64,000 bases of DNA from Limnohabitans sp. T6-20. Its GTDB lineage: Bacteria; Pseudomonadota; Gammaproteobacteria; Burkholderiales; Burkholderiaceae_C. The notes beneath the pieces were generated by a model. The model ran no database searches, was not told the DNA's origin, and worked only from the letters and a program-made list of their open reading frames with translations. Shown here piece by piece: positions 36,064-44,785 of this stretch; the stretch's first letter is position 1; each line of letters begins with the position of its first letter. Location of the stretch: the NCBI RefSeq assembly GCF_003063505.1, contig NZ_NERW01000002.1:248001-312000 (forward strand), read 5' to 3'. The position numbers and the translations under genes were made by a program.

Positions 36064-39000
36064 TTAAGGGGCTGGCGCGTCGTGGTCCTGACGGGCGGGG
36101 GCAAGGCCTGCTTTGCGTCGAATCCATTGCGCCAGGTCATCCATGTAGCAATAAACCACGGGCACGACCACCAGGGTGAGCAAGGACGAGGTGATGACCC
36201 CGCCAATCACGGCCTGGCCCATGGGGGCACGTTGTTCCGAGCCTTCGGTCATGGCAAAAGCCAGTGGCACCATGCCGAAAATCATGGCAAGGGTGGTCAT
36301 CAAGATGGGGCGCAGTCGGACGCGCGCGGCCATCAAGAGCGCTTCGCTGCGTTCCATGCCTTCTTCTCTGGCGCGGATCGCAAAGTCCACCAGCAAAATG
36401 GCGTTTTTGGTGACCAGGCCCATCAGCATGATCACGCCAATGATCGAGAACATCGACAAGGTGGAGCGGAAGGCCATCAAGGCCAGCACCACACCGATCA
36501 GTGTGAGCGGCAAAGCCGTCATCAAGGCCAGTGGTTGCAAGAAGCTCTTGAACTGGCTGGCCAGAATCATGTAAATGAAGATCACCGCCATCGCCAGGGC
36601 CGAGACGGCATAGCCAAACGATTCGGCCATGTTTTTGGTCGAGCCGCCAAACTGGTAGCGGTAGCCTGGGGGTAAATTGACACCGTCCATGATTTTGCGG
36701 ATGTCTGCGGATACTTCGCCAGCGGCGCGACCATAGGTGTTGGCGTTGATGGCCACTTCACGGGTCAGGTCGCGTCGGTTGATCTGGTTGGAGCCGGTGG
36801 ACTCGCTGACCTTGGCCACTTGGCCCAGGCGCACCACACGCGGGTTCCCGTCAGGACCGGTGCCCACTGCAAAGGGCAGCCGTTCGAGGTCTTGAGGGGC
36901 ATTTCGGCTTTCAGGTGAAAGGCGCACGTTCACGTCGTAGGTTTGGTCATCGGGCGCACGCCAGTTGCCCACAGTTTGGCCTGCGACCAAGGTGCGCAAA
37001 GGTCCGGCAATTTGACCCGTGCCCAAGCCCAAGTCGGATGCAGAGTCACGCAGCAGCTCTACGCGAATGGTCGGCTTGTTGGCCTTGACGCTGGAGTCCA
37101 GGTCGACCAGTCCGGGAATGCTGCGGACCTTGTCCATCACACCCAGGGCCAAACGTTCCAGCTCGCGCTGGTCGGGGCCTTGCAAGGAAAACTCCACCTG
37201 CTTGTTACCGCCCACCGAGTCGAGCAGGCCGACGTGGGTGACGGTGATGCCAGGCACTTTGCTCAAGCGGTCGCGCAAGATGCCCGACATCTCGTCCACG
37301 TTGCGCTGACGGTCCTTGCGGTCAATCAGGCGGATGTAAATGCTGGTGCTGTTTTTGCCCAAGGCATTGCCCGTGTTGATCGTGGCCAAGGTGTAACGCA
37401 CCTCGGGAAACTCGCGGATGATGGCCTCCACCTGACGTGATTTGGCCTCGGTGGCCTCCAGCGAGCTGCCAACAGGGGTTTGGAAATTGACGGTGGTCTC
37501 TGAAAAGTCGGCCTTGGGCACAAATTCGGTGCCCACAAAGCGCAGCATGAAGATGCTCAAGACAAAAATGCCCACCGCCAGCAGCACGGTTTTGCGTTTG
37601 TGCACCAGAGACCAGGCCAGAACCCGCTGGTAAGCCTCTGCCATGCGTTCCGTGGCTTGGTCAAACCAACCCGTGACCCGGCCAATGGTCTTGTCATACA
37701 ACGTCACGGGTGCGTGGTGCTTGCCGTGTGCCTCAATGCTGGGGTCGTGCCAAATGCTCGACAGCATGGGGTCGAGCGTGAAGCTCACGAACATGGAGAT
37801 CATGACGGCAGCCACGATGGTGATGCCAAACTCGTGGAAGAACTTGCCGATGATGCCTTCCATGAAGCCAATCGGCAAAAACACGGCCACGATGGACAAG
37901 GTGGTGGCCAGCACCGCCAGACCAATCTCTTGTGTGCCGTCCATCGAGGCATTCCAGGCATTTTTGCCCATTTGCACATGGCGCACGATGTTCTCGCGCA
38001 CCACAATGGCATCGTCAATCAGCAAGCCCACACACAGCGACAGCGCCATCAGCGTCACCATGTTGATGGTGAAGCCGAACATCTGCATGAACATGAAGGT
38101 GCCGATCAGCGAGATCGGCAGCGTCAGGCCCGTGATGACCGTGGAACGCCAAGAGTTCAGGAACAAAAAGACGATCAACACCGTCAGGATGGCCCCTTCA
38201 ATCAGTGTGCGGCGCACGTTGTCCACCGCCACGCGAATGGGGCGTGAGTTGTCGGTGATGGGCTCCAGCCGGATGCCTGCGGGCGTCTGGCTTTTCATGT
38301 CGGCCACGGTTTTCACCAGGCCATCGATCACGTCAATGGTGTTTTCGTCCTGGGCTTTTTGCACCGTCAGCAGCAAGGTGCGCTGGCCGTTGTAAAGCGC
38401 CATGGTGTCGAGTTCCTGCGCGCCGTCTTGCACGCGGGCGACTTGGGACAGCCTGATCGCAGTGCTGCCTTTGCGGGCCACGATGATGGGTTCGAAGTCT
38501 TCGGGCCGTTTCATGCGCGACTCGATCTGGACCATGCGCTCTTGCTCGAGCGAGCGGATCGCACCCACCGGCAGATCCTGGTTTTCGTTGCGCACGGCAG
38601 TCACCACTTGGTCTGCCGTCACACCCAGGGCTTCCATGGCGGCGGGCTGCAGGTACAGGTTGATCTCACGCCGCGTGCCGCCGACCAAAGACACGGAGCC
38701 GACGCCGCGCACGTTCTCCAGGCGCTTTTTGAGCACTTGCTCCGACCAATTGGTCAACTCCACGGCGTTGAGGGCCTTGCCCTGGGCCGCCTGCGGCACC
38801 ACGGCGAGCGACCAGATGGCGCGTGCAGAGGGGTCAAACCGCAGGACTTTGGGCTCTTTGACTTCGGTGCGCAGCGAGGGGCGAATGGCGGCCACTTTTT
38901 CGCGCACATCTTCGGCGGCTTTGCGGCCGTTGATGTTCAGTTGAAACTCGATCACCACCACCGACTGGTTTTCGTAGCTGCGCGAGGTGAGGGCGCTGAT

Positions 39001-39228
39001 GCCGGCGATCGAGTTGACGCCTTCTTCGATCTTTTTGGAAACTTCGCTCTCGACGATTTCAGGCGATGCGCCGGGGTATTCGGTGCTGACCACCACCACG
39101 GGGAAGTCGATGTTGGGGAACTGGTCAACTTTGAGGCGTTGGTAAGAGAACAGACCCAGCACCACCAGGGCCAGCATGACCATGGTGGCAAAGACGGGGT
39201 TTTTCAGGCTGACGCGGGTGAACCACAT
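36064..39228 (-). CDS. RND efflux transporter (AcrB/MexB type)
   Basis: The 1054-residue inner-membrane pump uses the proton gradient to expel drugs or other small molecules. It shows 12 membrane helices, FPNIDFPVVVVSTEYPGASP near the N-terminus, and in the TM4 region LCVGLLIDDAIVVRENIVRH, where the Asp pair couples to protons. The start gives MWFTRVSLKNPVFATMVML. It follows the adaptor gene by 13 bases. It resembles the multidrug HAE1 class rather than metal pumps. The substrate is not predictable. Confidence 0.95.
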   Translation of the reverse strand: MWFTRVSLKNPVFATMVMLALVVLGLFSYQRLKVDQFPNIDFPVVVVSTEYPGASPEIVESEVSKKIEEGVNSIAGISALTSRSYENQSVVVIEFQLNINGRKAAEDVREKVAAIRPSLRTEVKEPKVLRFDPSARAIWSLAVVPQAAQGKALNAVELTNWSEQVLKKRLENVRGVGSVSLVGGTRREINLYLQPAAMEALGVTADQVVTAVRNENQDLPVGAIRSLEQERMVQIESRMKRPEDFEPIIVARKGSTAIRLSQVARVQDGAQELDTMALYNGQRTLLLTVQKAQDENTIDVIDGLVKTVADMKSQTPAGIRLEPITDNSRPIRVAVDNVRRTLIEGAILTVLIVFLFLNSWRSTVITGLTLPISLIGTFMFMQMFGFTINMVTLMALSLCVGLLIDDAIVVRENIVRHVQMGKNAWNASMDGTQEIGLAVLATTLSIVAVFLPIGFMEGIIGKFFHEFGITIVAAVMISMFVSFTLDPMLSSIWHDPSIEAHGKHHAPVTLYDKTIGRVTGWFDQATERMAEAYQRVLAWSLVHKRKTVLLAVGIFVLSIFMLRFVGTEFVPKADFSETTVNFQTPVGSSLEATEAKSRQVEAIIREFPEVRYTLATINTGNALGKNSTSIYIRLIDRKDRQRNVDEMSGILRDRLSKVPGITVTHVGLLDSVGGNKQVEFSLQGPDQRELERLALGVMDKVRSIPGLVDLDSSVKANKPTIRVELLRDSASDLGLGTGQIAGPLRTLVAGQTVGNWRAPDDQTYDVNVRLSPESRNAPQDLERLPFAVGTGPDGNPRVVRLGQVAKVSESTGSNQINRRDLTREVAINANTYGRAAGEVSADIRKIMDGVNLPPGYRYQFGGSTKNMAESFGYAVSALAMAVIFIYMILASQFKSFLQPLALMTALPLTLIGVVLALMAFRSTLSMFSIIGVIMLMGLVTKNAILLVDFAIRAREEGMERSEALLMAARVRLRPILMTTLAMIFGMVPLAFAMTEGSEQRAPMGQAVIGGVITSSLLTLVVVPVVYCYMDDLAQWIRRKAGLAPARQDHDAPAP

Positions 39229-39241
39229 GGATCAATCCCTC

Positions 39242-40378
39242 TCAGCGCACGCCAGCGGTGAACTTCACCGGGGTGCCTTCGCGAACCGCGCCAGCGCTGG
39301 CCGTGAGCACTTGGGCTCCTTCGGTGAGTCCTTGTACCTCCACCCAAGTCAGCGTGGTATTTTTCAGGGTTCTTTCGGTACGGGCGCCGGTTTGCACGGT
39401 CACATGACGCACTTGCCCGCCATCGACCACCTGGACGTAGGCTTGAGGCTTGTCAGTGCGCACACTTGACAAAGGCACGGCCAGTGCTTGCACGGTTCGA
39501 GTGCCCAGGCTGCCCTCGGCAAACAGGCCTTGTCGCAAGCCACCCTGACCCGCGAGGCCCAGATAGACCAGCACGCTGCGGCTGCCCGCTTGGGCTGCTG
39601 GGTTGATGCGCAAGACCTTGGCAGAGACAGGCTCTTCCATGCCTTCGATTTTCAGTTGTGCCTTCATGCCGTTGCGCACCAGGCTGGCATCGGCAGCGGG
39701 CAAAGCCGCTTCGAGTTCAAGTTGGCTGAGGTTGACCACCTCCACAATGCGGGCGTCGACCGCCATGCGTTCGCCGGGTTGCGCCAGACGTTGGGCAATC
39801 TGGCCGCTGATCGGCGAGCGGATACTTGCATCTTCCAAAGCCTTGCGTGTCACGTCGAGTGCTGCCAAGGCCGCCATGTGCGTGGCCTTGGCACCGTTGA
39901 GGCTGGCGGCTGAAGTTTGCAAAGCGGTTTGCGAGATGAAGCCTTGGTCTACCAACGCTTTGTTGTTGTCGAATTGCTTCTGTGCAATTTCGACTTGGGC
40001 CTGTGCCGCATCGGCTTGCTGTTTGGCTTGACGCTCGCGAGCTTGGTATTCTGTGGGGTCGATTCGGGCAATCAATTGGCCTGCTTTGACCAAATCGCCC
40101 TCACGCACGACCAAATCCATCAGTTCGCCTGCCACGCGGGCTTTGACCATCGCGCTTTGGCTGGCTTTCAGCGTGCCCGAAACCGGCAGACCCAAAACCA
40201 TGTCCATTTTCTGGGCTTCGATGACATCGCTGGCGCTCAGCTCAATCTGGTTGGTCACCGGTGAACTCGTTTTTGTGGTTTCTACCGCGGTCTTGCGCAG
40301 GCTGGCCCATCGGGCACCCCCAGCGAGCAAAGCGGCCACAGCCACGCCAGAGAGGATCCAGAGGGTAGAACGTTTCAT
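39242..40378 (-). CDS. RND periplasmic adaptor (membrane fusion protein)
   Basis: The protein of about 378 residues has an N-terminal anchor (STLWILSGVAVAALLAGGAR), the lipoyl/hairpin segment VKARVAGELMDLVVREGDLV, a coiled-coil region with AQAQVEIAQKQFDNNKALVD, and DASIRSPISGQIAQRLAQPG. It joins the RND pump to the TolC channel. The start at 40378 is preferred (MKRSTLWIL); upstream in-frame codons extend into tetR. The gene overlaps tetR by four bases. Confidence 0.94.
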   Translation of the reverse strand: MKRSTLWILSGVAVAALLAGGARWASLRKTAVETTKTSSPVTNQIELSASDVIEAQKMDMVLGLPVSGTLKASQSAMVKARVAGELMDLVVREGDLVKAGQLIARIDPTEYQARERQAKQQADAAQAQVEIAQKQFDNNKALVDQGFISQTALQTSAASLNGAKATHMAALAALDVTRKALEDASIRSPISGQIAQRLAQPGERMAVDARIVEVVNLSQLELEAALPAADASLVRNGMKAQLKIEGMEEPVSAKVLRINPAAQAGSRSVLVYLGLAGQGGLRQGLFAEGSLGTRTVQALAVPLSSVRTDKPQAYVQVVDGGQVRHVTVQTGARTERTLKNTTLTWVEVQGLTEGAQVLTASAGAVREGTPVKFTAGVR

Positions 40379-41028
40379 AAGCATGTAGGTAATGAAAGTC
40401 CACGCACCAGCAACTGGGCGTGTTGGGTGATGAATTGTTCGGGCTTGACTTGCTCCGACACCGGACAGCAAGGGCCCATGGAGTGTTTCCACATGACCAA
40501 GAAAAGCAGAGGTGCCATGACCGAGTGCAAAGCCAATTCGACATCGACCGGCCGAAATTCGCCCCGGTCAATCGCACGTTGCAGCACGGTGCGCACCAAA
40601 GCTTGGCCGGGTTCGATGACTTCTTGGCGGTAAAACGCTGCCAACTCCGGGAAGTTGGTGGCCTCGCTCATGATCAGTTTGGAGATTCCCGAAGCTTTGG
40701 TGGCGCCATAGCGGTGCCACCATTGCAACATCATCCATTCGAGCAATTCGCCAGAGGTGCCCTTGAAATGTTCAATTTCGGCTGCGCCCTGGGTCACAGG
40801 GTGAACCACGTTCTCGCGCACCACGGCTTTGAACAGGTCTTCTTTGCTCGGAAAGTACAAAAACAGGGTGCCTTTGGACACGCCCGCGCGTGCCGCCACT
40901 TCTTCGACCCGTGTCGCGGCAAAGCCTTTCTCGACAAACAAGTCCAACGCGGCATCAAGCAGCTCGCCGGGGCGGTCTTGCTTGCGGCGCTCGCGTTTGT
41001 GCGGGACGGGGAGGTCGGTGGGGTTCAC
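40375..41028 (-). CDS. TetR/AcrR-family repressor of the efflux operon
   Basis: The 217-residue protein has an N-terminal helix-turn-helix (ELLDAALDLFVEKGFAATRV, then ARAGVSKGTLFLYFPSKEDL) and a larger ligand-binding C-terminal domain. It heads the operon tetR-adaptor-RND-pcm-rhodanese-tolC and overlaps the adaptor gene by four bases, so it likely represses its own operon until a ligand binds. A palindrome just upstream at 41044 is a good operator candidate. Confidence 0.92.
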   Translation of the reverse strand: MNPTDLPVPHKRERRKQDRPGELLDAALDLFVEKGFAATRVEEVAARAGVSKGTLFLYFPSKEDLFKAVVRENVVHPVTQGAAEIEHFKGTSGELLEWMMLQWWHRYGATKASGISKLIMSEATNFPELAAFYRQEVIEPGQALVRTVLQRAIDRGEFRPVDVELALHSVMAPLLFLVMWKHSMGPCCPVSEQVKPEQFITQHAQLLVRGLSLPTCL

Positions 41029-41043
41029 GATGTTTTGTTAATG

Positions 41044-41057
41044 ACTGACTGGTTAGT
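41044..41057. promoter_or_regulatory. Putative TetR operator
   Basis: ACTGACT/GGTTAGT is an imperfect inverted repeat centred about 22 bases upstream of the tetR start, within TTAATGACTGACTGGTTAGT. Similar ACTGACC/GGTCAGT sequences are bound by AcrR/TetR-type efflux repressors. Confidence 0.5.
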
Positions 41058-41113
41058 AATGTAAGCCCTGCGCAGGGCTTCGTCAAGGTGGTGGCGCACC
41101 CTGAGCATCCAAC

Positions 41114-41137
41114 AAAAAAGGCTGCCCCTTGGCAGCC
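41114..41137 (-). terminator. Terminator of gcdH
   Basis: GGCTGCC and GGCAGCC form a 7-bp stem around a 4-base loop (AAGG on the minus strand), followed on the minus strand by six T. It lies 25 bases after the gcdH stop. Confidence 0.85.
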
Positions 41138-41161
41138 CCTCTTGTGCTTGAAAGCTCCGAC

Positions 41162-42349
41162 TCAGTTCGAGAAAGCCGGAATCCCGGTGATCGCCCGGCC
41201 CAAGATCAGGGCGTGCACATCGTGCGTGCCTTCGTAGGTGTTGACCACTTCCAGGTTCACCAGGTGGCGGGCCACGCCGTATTCGGCGCTGATGCCGTTG
41301 CCGCCCATCATGTCGCGTGCCATGCGGGCGATGTCCAGCGCCTTGCCGCAGCTGTTGCGCTTGAGGATGCTGGTCACTTCCACCGGGGCGTTGCCCGCAT
41401 CCTTCATGCGGCCCAGCGCCAGGCAGCCTTGCAGGCCCAGGCTGATTTCGGTCAGCATGTCGGCCAGTTTCTTCTGGATCAGCTGGTTGGCGGCCAAGGG
41501 GCGACCAAACTGTTGGCGGTCCATCACGTACTGGCGGGCGCGCAGGTAGCAGTCTTCGGCTGCGCCCAATGCACCCCAGGCGATGCCGTAGCGTGCGCTG
41601 TTCAGGCAAGTGAAGGGGCCTTTCAAACCGCGCACTTCGGGGAAGGCGTTTTCTTCGGGGCAGAACACCTCGTCCATCACGATCTCGCCGGTGATTGAGG
41701 CGCGCAGGCCCACCTTGCCGTGGACCGCAGGAGCCGACAGGCCTTTCCAGCCTTTTTCGAGGATGAAGCCACGGATCTGGCCGCCGTCGTCCTTGGCCCA
41801 CACCACGAACACATCGGCGATCGGGCTGTTGGTGATCCACATCTTTGCACCGCTGATGCTGTAGCCGCCGTCCACCTTTTTGGCGCGGGTGATCATGCTG
41901 CCGGGGTCGGAGCCGTGGTTGGGCTCGGTCAGGCCAAAGCAGCCGATCCACTCGCCACGGGCGAGCTTGGGCAGGTATTTCTGCTTTTGTGCTTCGGTGC
42001 CGAAGTCGTTGATCGGCACCATCACCAAGGACGACTGCACGCTCATCATGGAGCGGTAGCCCGAATCCACGCGCTCGACTTCGCGGGCCACCAGGCCATA
42101 GCAAACGTAGTTCAGGCCCGCGCCGCCGTACTGCTCGGGGATGGTGGGGCCCAGCAGACCCAGCTCGCCCATCTCGCGGAAGATGGCCACGTCGGTGGTT
42201 TCATTTAGGAATGCGTCTTTCACGCGGGGCAGCAGTTTTTCCTGGCAGTAGGCGCGGGCAGCTTCTTGCACCTGACGCTCGTCGTCGGTCAGTTGGGCGC
42301 TGAGGTTGAAGGGGTCTTCCCAGTTGAAAGTGTTTTTGGGGTTGGCCAT
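41162..42349 (-). CDS. gcdH: Glutaryl-CoA dehydrogenase
   Basis: GcdH oxidises and decarboxylates glutaryl-CoA to crotonyl-CoA in lysine, tryptophan and benzoyl-CoA breakdown. The 395-residue acyl-CoA dehydrogenase shows [20 protein letters not shown], the arginine-rich [20 protein letters not shown], and the catalytic Glu in [20 protein letters not shown], a form typical of GcdH. A LysR gene is divergent, an arrangement known for gcdH in beta- and gammaproteobacteria. A terminator follows the gene. Confidence 0.95.
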   Translation of the reverse strand: MANPKNTFNWEDPFNLSAQLTDDERQVQEAARAYCQEKLLPRVKDAFLNETTDVAIFREMGELGLLGPTIPEQYGGAGLNYVCYGLVAREVERVDSGYRSMMSVQSSLVMVPINDFGTEAQKQKYLPKLARGEWIGCFGLTEPNHGSDPGSMITRAKKVDGGYSISGAKMWITNSPIADVFVVWAKDDGGQIRGFILEKGWKGLSAPAVHGKVGLRASITGEIVMDEVFCPEENAFPEVRGLKGPFTCLNSARYGIAWGALGAAEDCYLRARQYVMDRQQFGRPLAANQLIQKKLADMLTEISLGLQGCLALGRMKDAGNAPVEVTSILKRNSCGKALDIARMARDMMGGNGISAEYGVARHLVNLEVVNTYEGTHDVHALILGRAITGIPAFSN

Positions 42350-42449
42350 GTTGGAGGTCTCCGTTTAAAAATCTTGAAGTGGATTGTCAGGGTGAGATGA
42401 ATAGTTGTCTAATATCAATTATCGATTCATTAATACATTTTTTAAATAC

Positions 42450-43337
42450 ATGGAATTTCGTCACCTGCGCTATTTCCTCATGTTGGCCGAGGAGTTGCAT
42501 TTTGGTCGGGCTGCGCAGCGCCTGTCGATTTCGCAACCGCCTTTGAGTCTGAACATCCAGCAGCTCGAGGCCTCTGTGGGGGCGCAATTGTTCAATCGCA
42601 ACAGCCGTGGCGTGCAACTGACGGCTGCGGGGTTGGCCTTTGTGCCTGCCGCACGGGCCTTGCTGGCGCAAGCCGGTGCTGCTGCCCGGGAAGCGCGTGA
42701 CGTGGCCGAAGGCCAGTCGGGTCAGCTGCACATCGGCTTTGCCGGGACCATGCTGTATTGCGGTTTGCCGCAAATCATGAGCCGTTTCCAGGCCAGCCAT
42801 CCGCGCTTGCGTTTGGTTTTGCGGGAGTTGAGCTCGACCGAGCAGCTGTCCGAGCTGTTGCGCGATCGCCTGGACGTTGGATTTGTCCACACGCCCCGGG
42901 TGCCACCCGGCTTTGAGCATATTTTGGTGGCCAGCCAACCCTTGGTGGCCTGCCTGCCCGCCAGCCACCCTTTGGCGGGTGCGGCCAGCCTGGGCTTGAA
43001 TGCGCTGTCAGGACAAGACTTGGTGGTGGTGTCCCGCACTGTCTCGCCCGATTACCACGAGCGCATCCTCCTGTTGTGCGAGCAAGCCGGCTGGATGCCT
43101 CCCGTGGTGCACGAGTTGCGCCATTGGCTGAGTGTGGTGTCTTTGGTTTCGCAGGGTTTGGGCGTGGCGCTGGTGCCGCAGGCCTTGCAGCAATCTGCGC
43201 TGGCGGGCGCGGTGTTCGTGCCGCTGCGCGAGGTGGATGTGCGTTACGACACGCGTTGCCTCTGGCGCAGCGACCGAGACCAGACAGCGCTGGGGGACTT
43301 TGTGCAGGCGGTGCAGGCGGGGCTTGTGGGCGACTGA
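42450..43337 (+). CDS. LysR-family regulator divergent from gcdH
   Basis: The protein of about 295 residues starts MEFRHLRYFLMLAEELHFGR with the LysR helix-turn-helix AAQRLSISQPPLSLNIQQLE and a C-terminal periplasmic-binding-type effector domain. The ATG at 42450 is chosen as the family start; an earlier in-frame codon at 42405 is inside the shared promoter. Divergence from gcdH and a 100-base AT-rich gap suggest it controls gcdH, with an acyl-CoA intermediate as likely inducer. This is inference from layout. Confidence 0.9.
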   Translation: MEFRHLRYFLMLAEELHFGRAAQRLSISQPPLSLNIQQLEASVGAQLFNRNSRGVQLTAAGLAFVPAARALLAQAGAAAREARDVAEGQSGQLHIGFAGTMLYCGLPQIMSRFQASHPRLRLVLRELSSTEQLSELLRDRLDVGFVHTPRVPPGFEHILVASQPLVACLPASHPLAGAASLGLNALSGQDLVVVSRTVSPDYHERILLLCEQAGWMPPVVHELRHWLSVVSLVSQGLGVALVPQALQQSALAGAVFVPLREVDVRYDTRCLWRSDRDQTALGDFVQAVQAGLVGD

Positions 43338-43379
43338 TAATCCAAATTGCCTGGGGTGGGCTTGGTGGGCGCATTTGTC

Positions 43380-43400
43380 ACCCCGGACTTGATCCGGGGT
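43380..43400. repeat. Palindrome of a dispersed proteobacterial repeat type
   Basis: ACCCCGGA CTTGA TCCGGGGT is a perfect 8-bp-arm palindrome upstream of msrA, part of a motif that encodes HPGLDPGS when read through. I recognise this as a widespread intergenic repeat in alpha- and betaproteobacteria. Only this copy is seen in the window. Confidence 0.6.
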
Positions 43401-43429
43401 CCATCTTCAACATCGTAAAAGGAACAAAC

Positions 43430-43963
43430 ATGACAGAAACATTGGTGTTGGGTGGAGGGTGCTTTTGGTGCACCGAGGCGGTGTATGTCAAGGTGCGCGG
43501 CGTGACCGATGTGGAGTCGGGTTACTGCAATGGCCAGACAGTCAATCCCACTTACGAAGAGGTGTGCACCGGCCGCACCGGACACAACGAAGTCGTCAAG
43601 CTCGAATATGACCCTTCACAGATCAGCATCCGTGAACTGCTCGAAATTTTCTTTGTCATCCACGACCCGACCACGCTCAACCGTCAGGGCAACGATGCAG
43701 GCACGCAGTACCGAAGCGGCATTTACTTCACCACTGCCGAGCAAGCCCAAGTGGCGCAGGCGCTGATCGCCGAGCTGACCGTGGCCGATGCCTTTGGCCA
43801 GCCTATCGTGACTGAGGTGCTGGCTTTGGCCAATTACAGTGGGGCGGAGGCATACCACCAGGACTTTTTTGAACGCAACCCCTATCAAGGTTATTGCATG
43901 GCGGTGGCAGCGCCCAAAGTGAGCAAGTTCAAAAAGACGTTTGCACGCTTGGTGCGTGAGTGA
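43430..43963 (+). CDS. msrA: Peptide methionine sulfoxide reductase MsrA
   Basis: MsrA repairs the S-form of methionine sulfoxide in proteins. The 177-residue protein has the catalytic motif GGCFWCTEAVY at its start and the usual GYCNGQTVNPTYEEVCTGRT, HDPTTLNRQGNDAGTQYRSG and NYSGAEAYHQDFF segments. The start at 43430 follows AAAGGA and lies 10 residues before the motif, as expected; the longer upstream frame crosses a repeat and the LysR gene. It probably has its own promoter after the palindrome at 43380. Confidence 0.96.
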   Translation: MTETLVLGGGCFWCTEAVYVKVRGVTDVESGYCNGQTVNPTYEEVCTGRTGHNEVVKLEYDPSQISIRELLEIFFVIHDPTTLNRQGNDAGTQYRSGIYFTTAEQAQVAQALIAELTVADAFGQPIVTEVLALANYSGAEAYHQDFFERNPYQGYCMAVAAPKVSKFKKTFARLVRE

Positions 43964-44044
43964 CCAAAGACCGAGTATTCTTGTCTTGTGCCCAGTTCAA
44001 AGGGTATGGTCAAGCTCCTTGACCCCATCGCCAAAAATCAGACC

Positions 44045-44284
44045 ATGAATAAAATTGTTTTTTGCTTAGTCACTTTGACCTTGTCCTTCGGGGCTGCAGC
44101 CCAGCACAGCACCAAGGAAGTCCAGGAAGACATTGCCCGTCACCGTGCCGTGGCCGAGGCCCACGAGGCGGCGGCCAAATGCCTAGAGTCCGGCAAGAAG
44201 CCCGATCAATGCACCAAGGCGTTGCAAACAGCCTGCAAGGGCTTGGCCTTGGGCAAGTATTGCGGCATGAAGCACGCGCATTGA
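44045..44284 (+). CDS. Small secreted four-Cys protein
   Basis: The 79-residue protein has a signal peptide (KIVFCLVTLTLSFGAAAQH) and a short mature part with four Cys in the spacing C-x10-C-x7-C-x8-C (AKCLESGKKPDQCTKALQTA, then CKGLALGKYCGMKHAH). I do not recognise a named family. The spacing suggests a small disulfide-stabilised or metal-binding periplasmic protein. It is followed within 25 bases by a His-rich gene and then a TonB receptor, so it may belong to a metal-uptake set. An earlier GTG at 43988 is less likely because the signal peptide starts at 44045. Confidence 0.6.
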   Translation: MNKIVFCLVTLTLSFGAAAQHSTKEVQEDIARHRAVAEAHEAAAKCLESGKKPDQCTKALQTACKGLALGKYCGMKHAH

Positions 44285-44308
44285 TCCACCACTGACCACG
44301 CGCCTGCC

Positions 44309-44707
44309 ATGAGTTCTGCCCGTTCAAGCCTGCCGCGCTGGCTGAATATCCTGCTGCTGGGCGCCTTGTTGTGGGCCCCGCTTTGGGGTCAGTTGCATGG
44401 CATTGCGCACGGGACCCGGCAGGCGCTCTCGGTTCCCGTTGAGCGGCACGAGGGGCATGTGCTTGCTGGGCCTGTCCAAGATGAACATCGACACGAAGGC
44501 CATTCGGCTGACCTGGGACATGAGGCCGACTCTGACCTGTGTCGTGTACTGGATCACCTATCCCAAGCCGAACGGCTGAGTGCATCGTGCTCATCCGGCC
44601 TGGCCCCGATGGGGACGACCGCGCCCCCCATCTTTCGGCTTGCTTTTTCTTCAGACCGGGACCGCTGGTCCCCGGCGCAAGCCCGTGCGCCGCCTGTGTT
44701 GATTTGA
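44309..44707 (+). CDS. His-rich DUF2946-like membrane protein
   Basis: The 132-residue protein has one N-terminal hydrophobic segment (LNILLLGALLWAPLWGQLHG) and a His/Asp/Glu-rich stretch (ERHEGHVLAGPVQDEHRHEG, HSADLGHEAD). The gene is next to a TonB-dependent receptor, where DUF2946-type His-rich proteins are often seen. The likely role is metal binding in the periplasm. I am not certain of the family, and no catalytic motif is visible. Confidence 0.6.
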   Translation: MSSARSSLPRWLNILLLGALLWAPLWGQLHGIAHGTRQALSVPVERHEGHVLAGPVQDEHRHEGHSADLGHEADSDLCRVLDHLSQAERLSASCSSGLAPMGTTAPPIFRLAFSSDRDRWSPAQARAPPVLI

Positions 44708-44785
44708 ATCCCTGATCTTGTCTGGCTGGCTTTCCGTCTGAAGCGGAAGGCGCTGGACTGTTCCTGTTTTTCAAATCACACAGAT

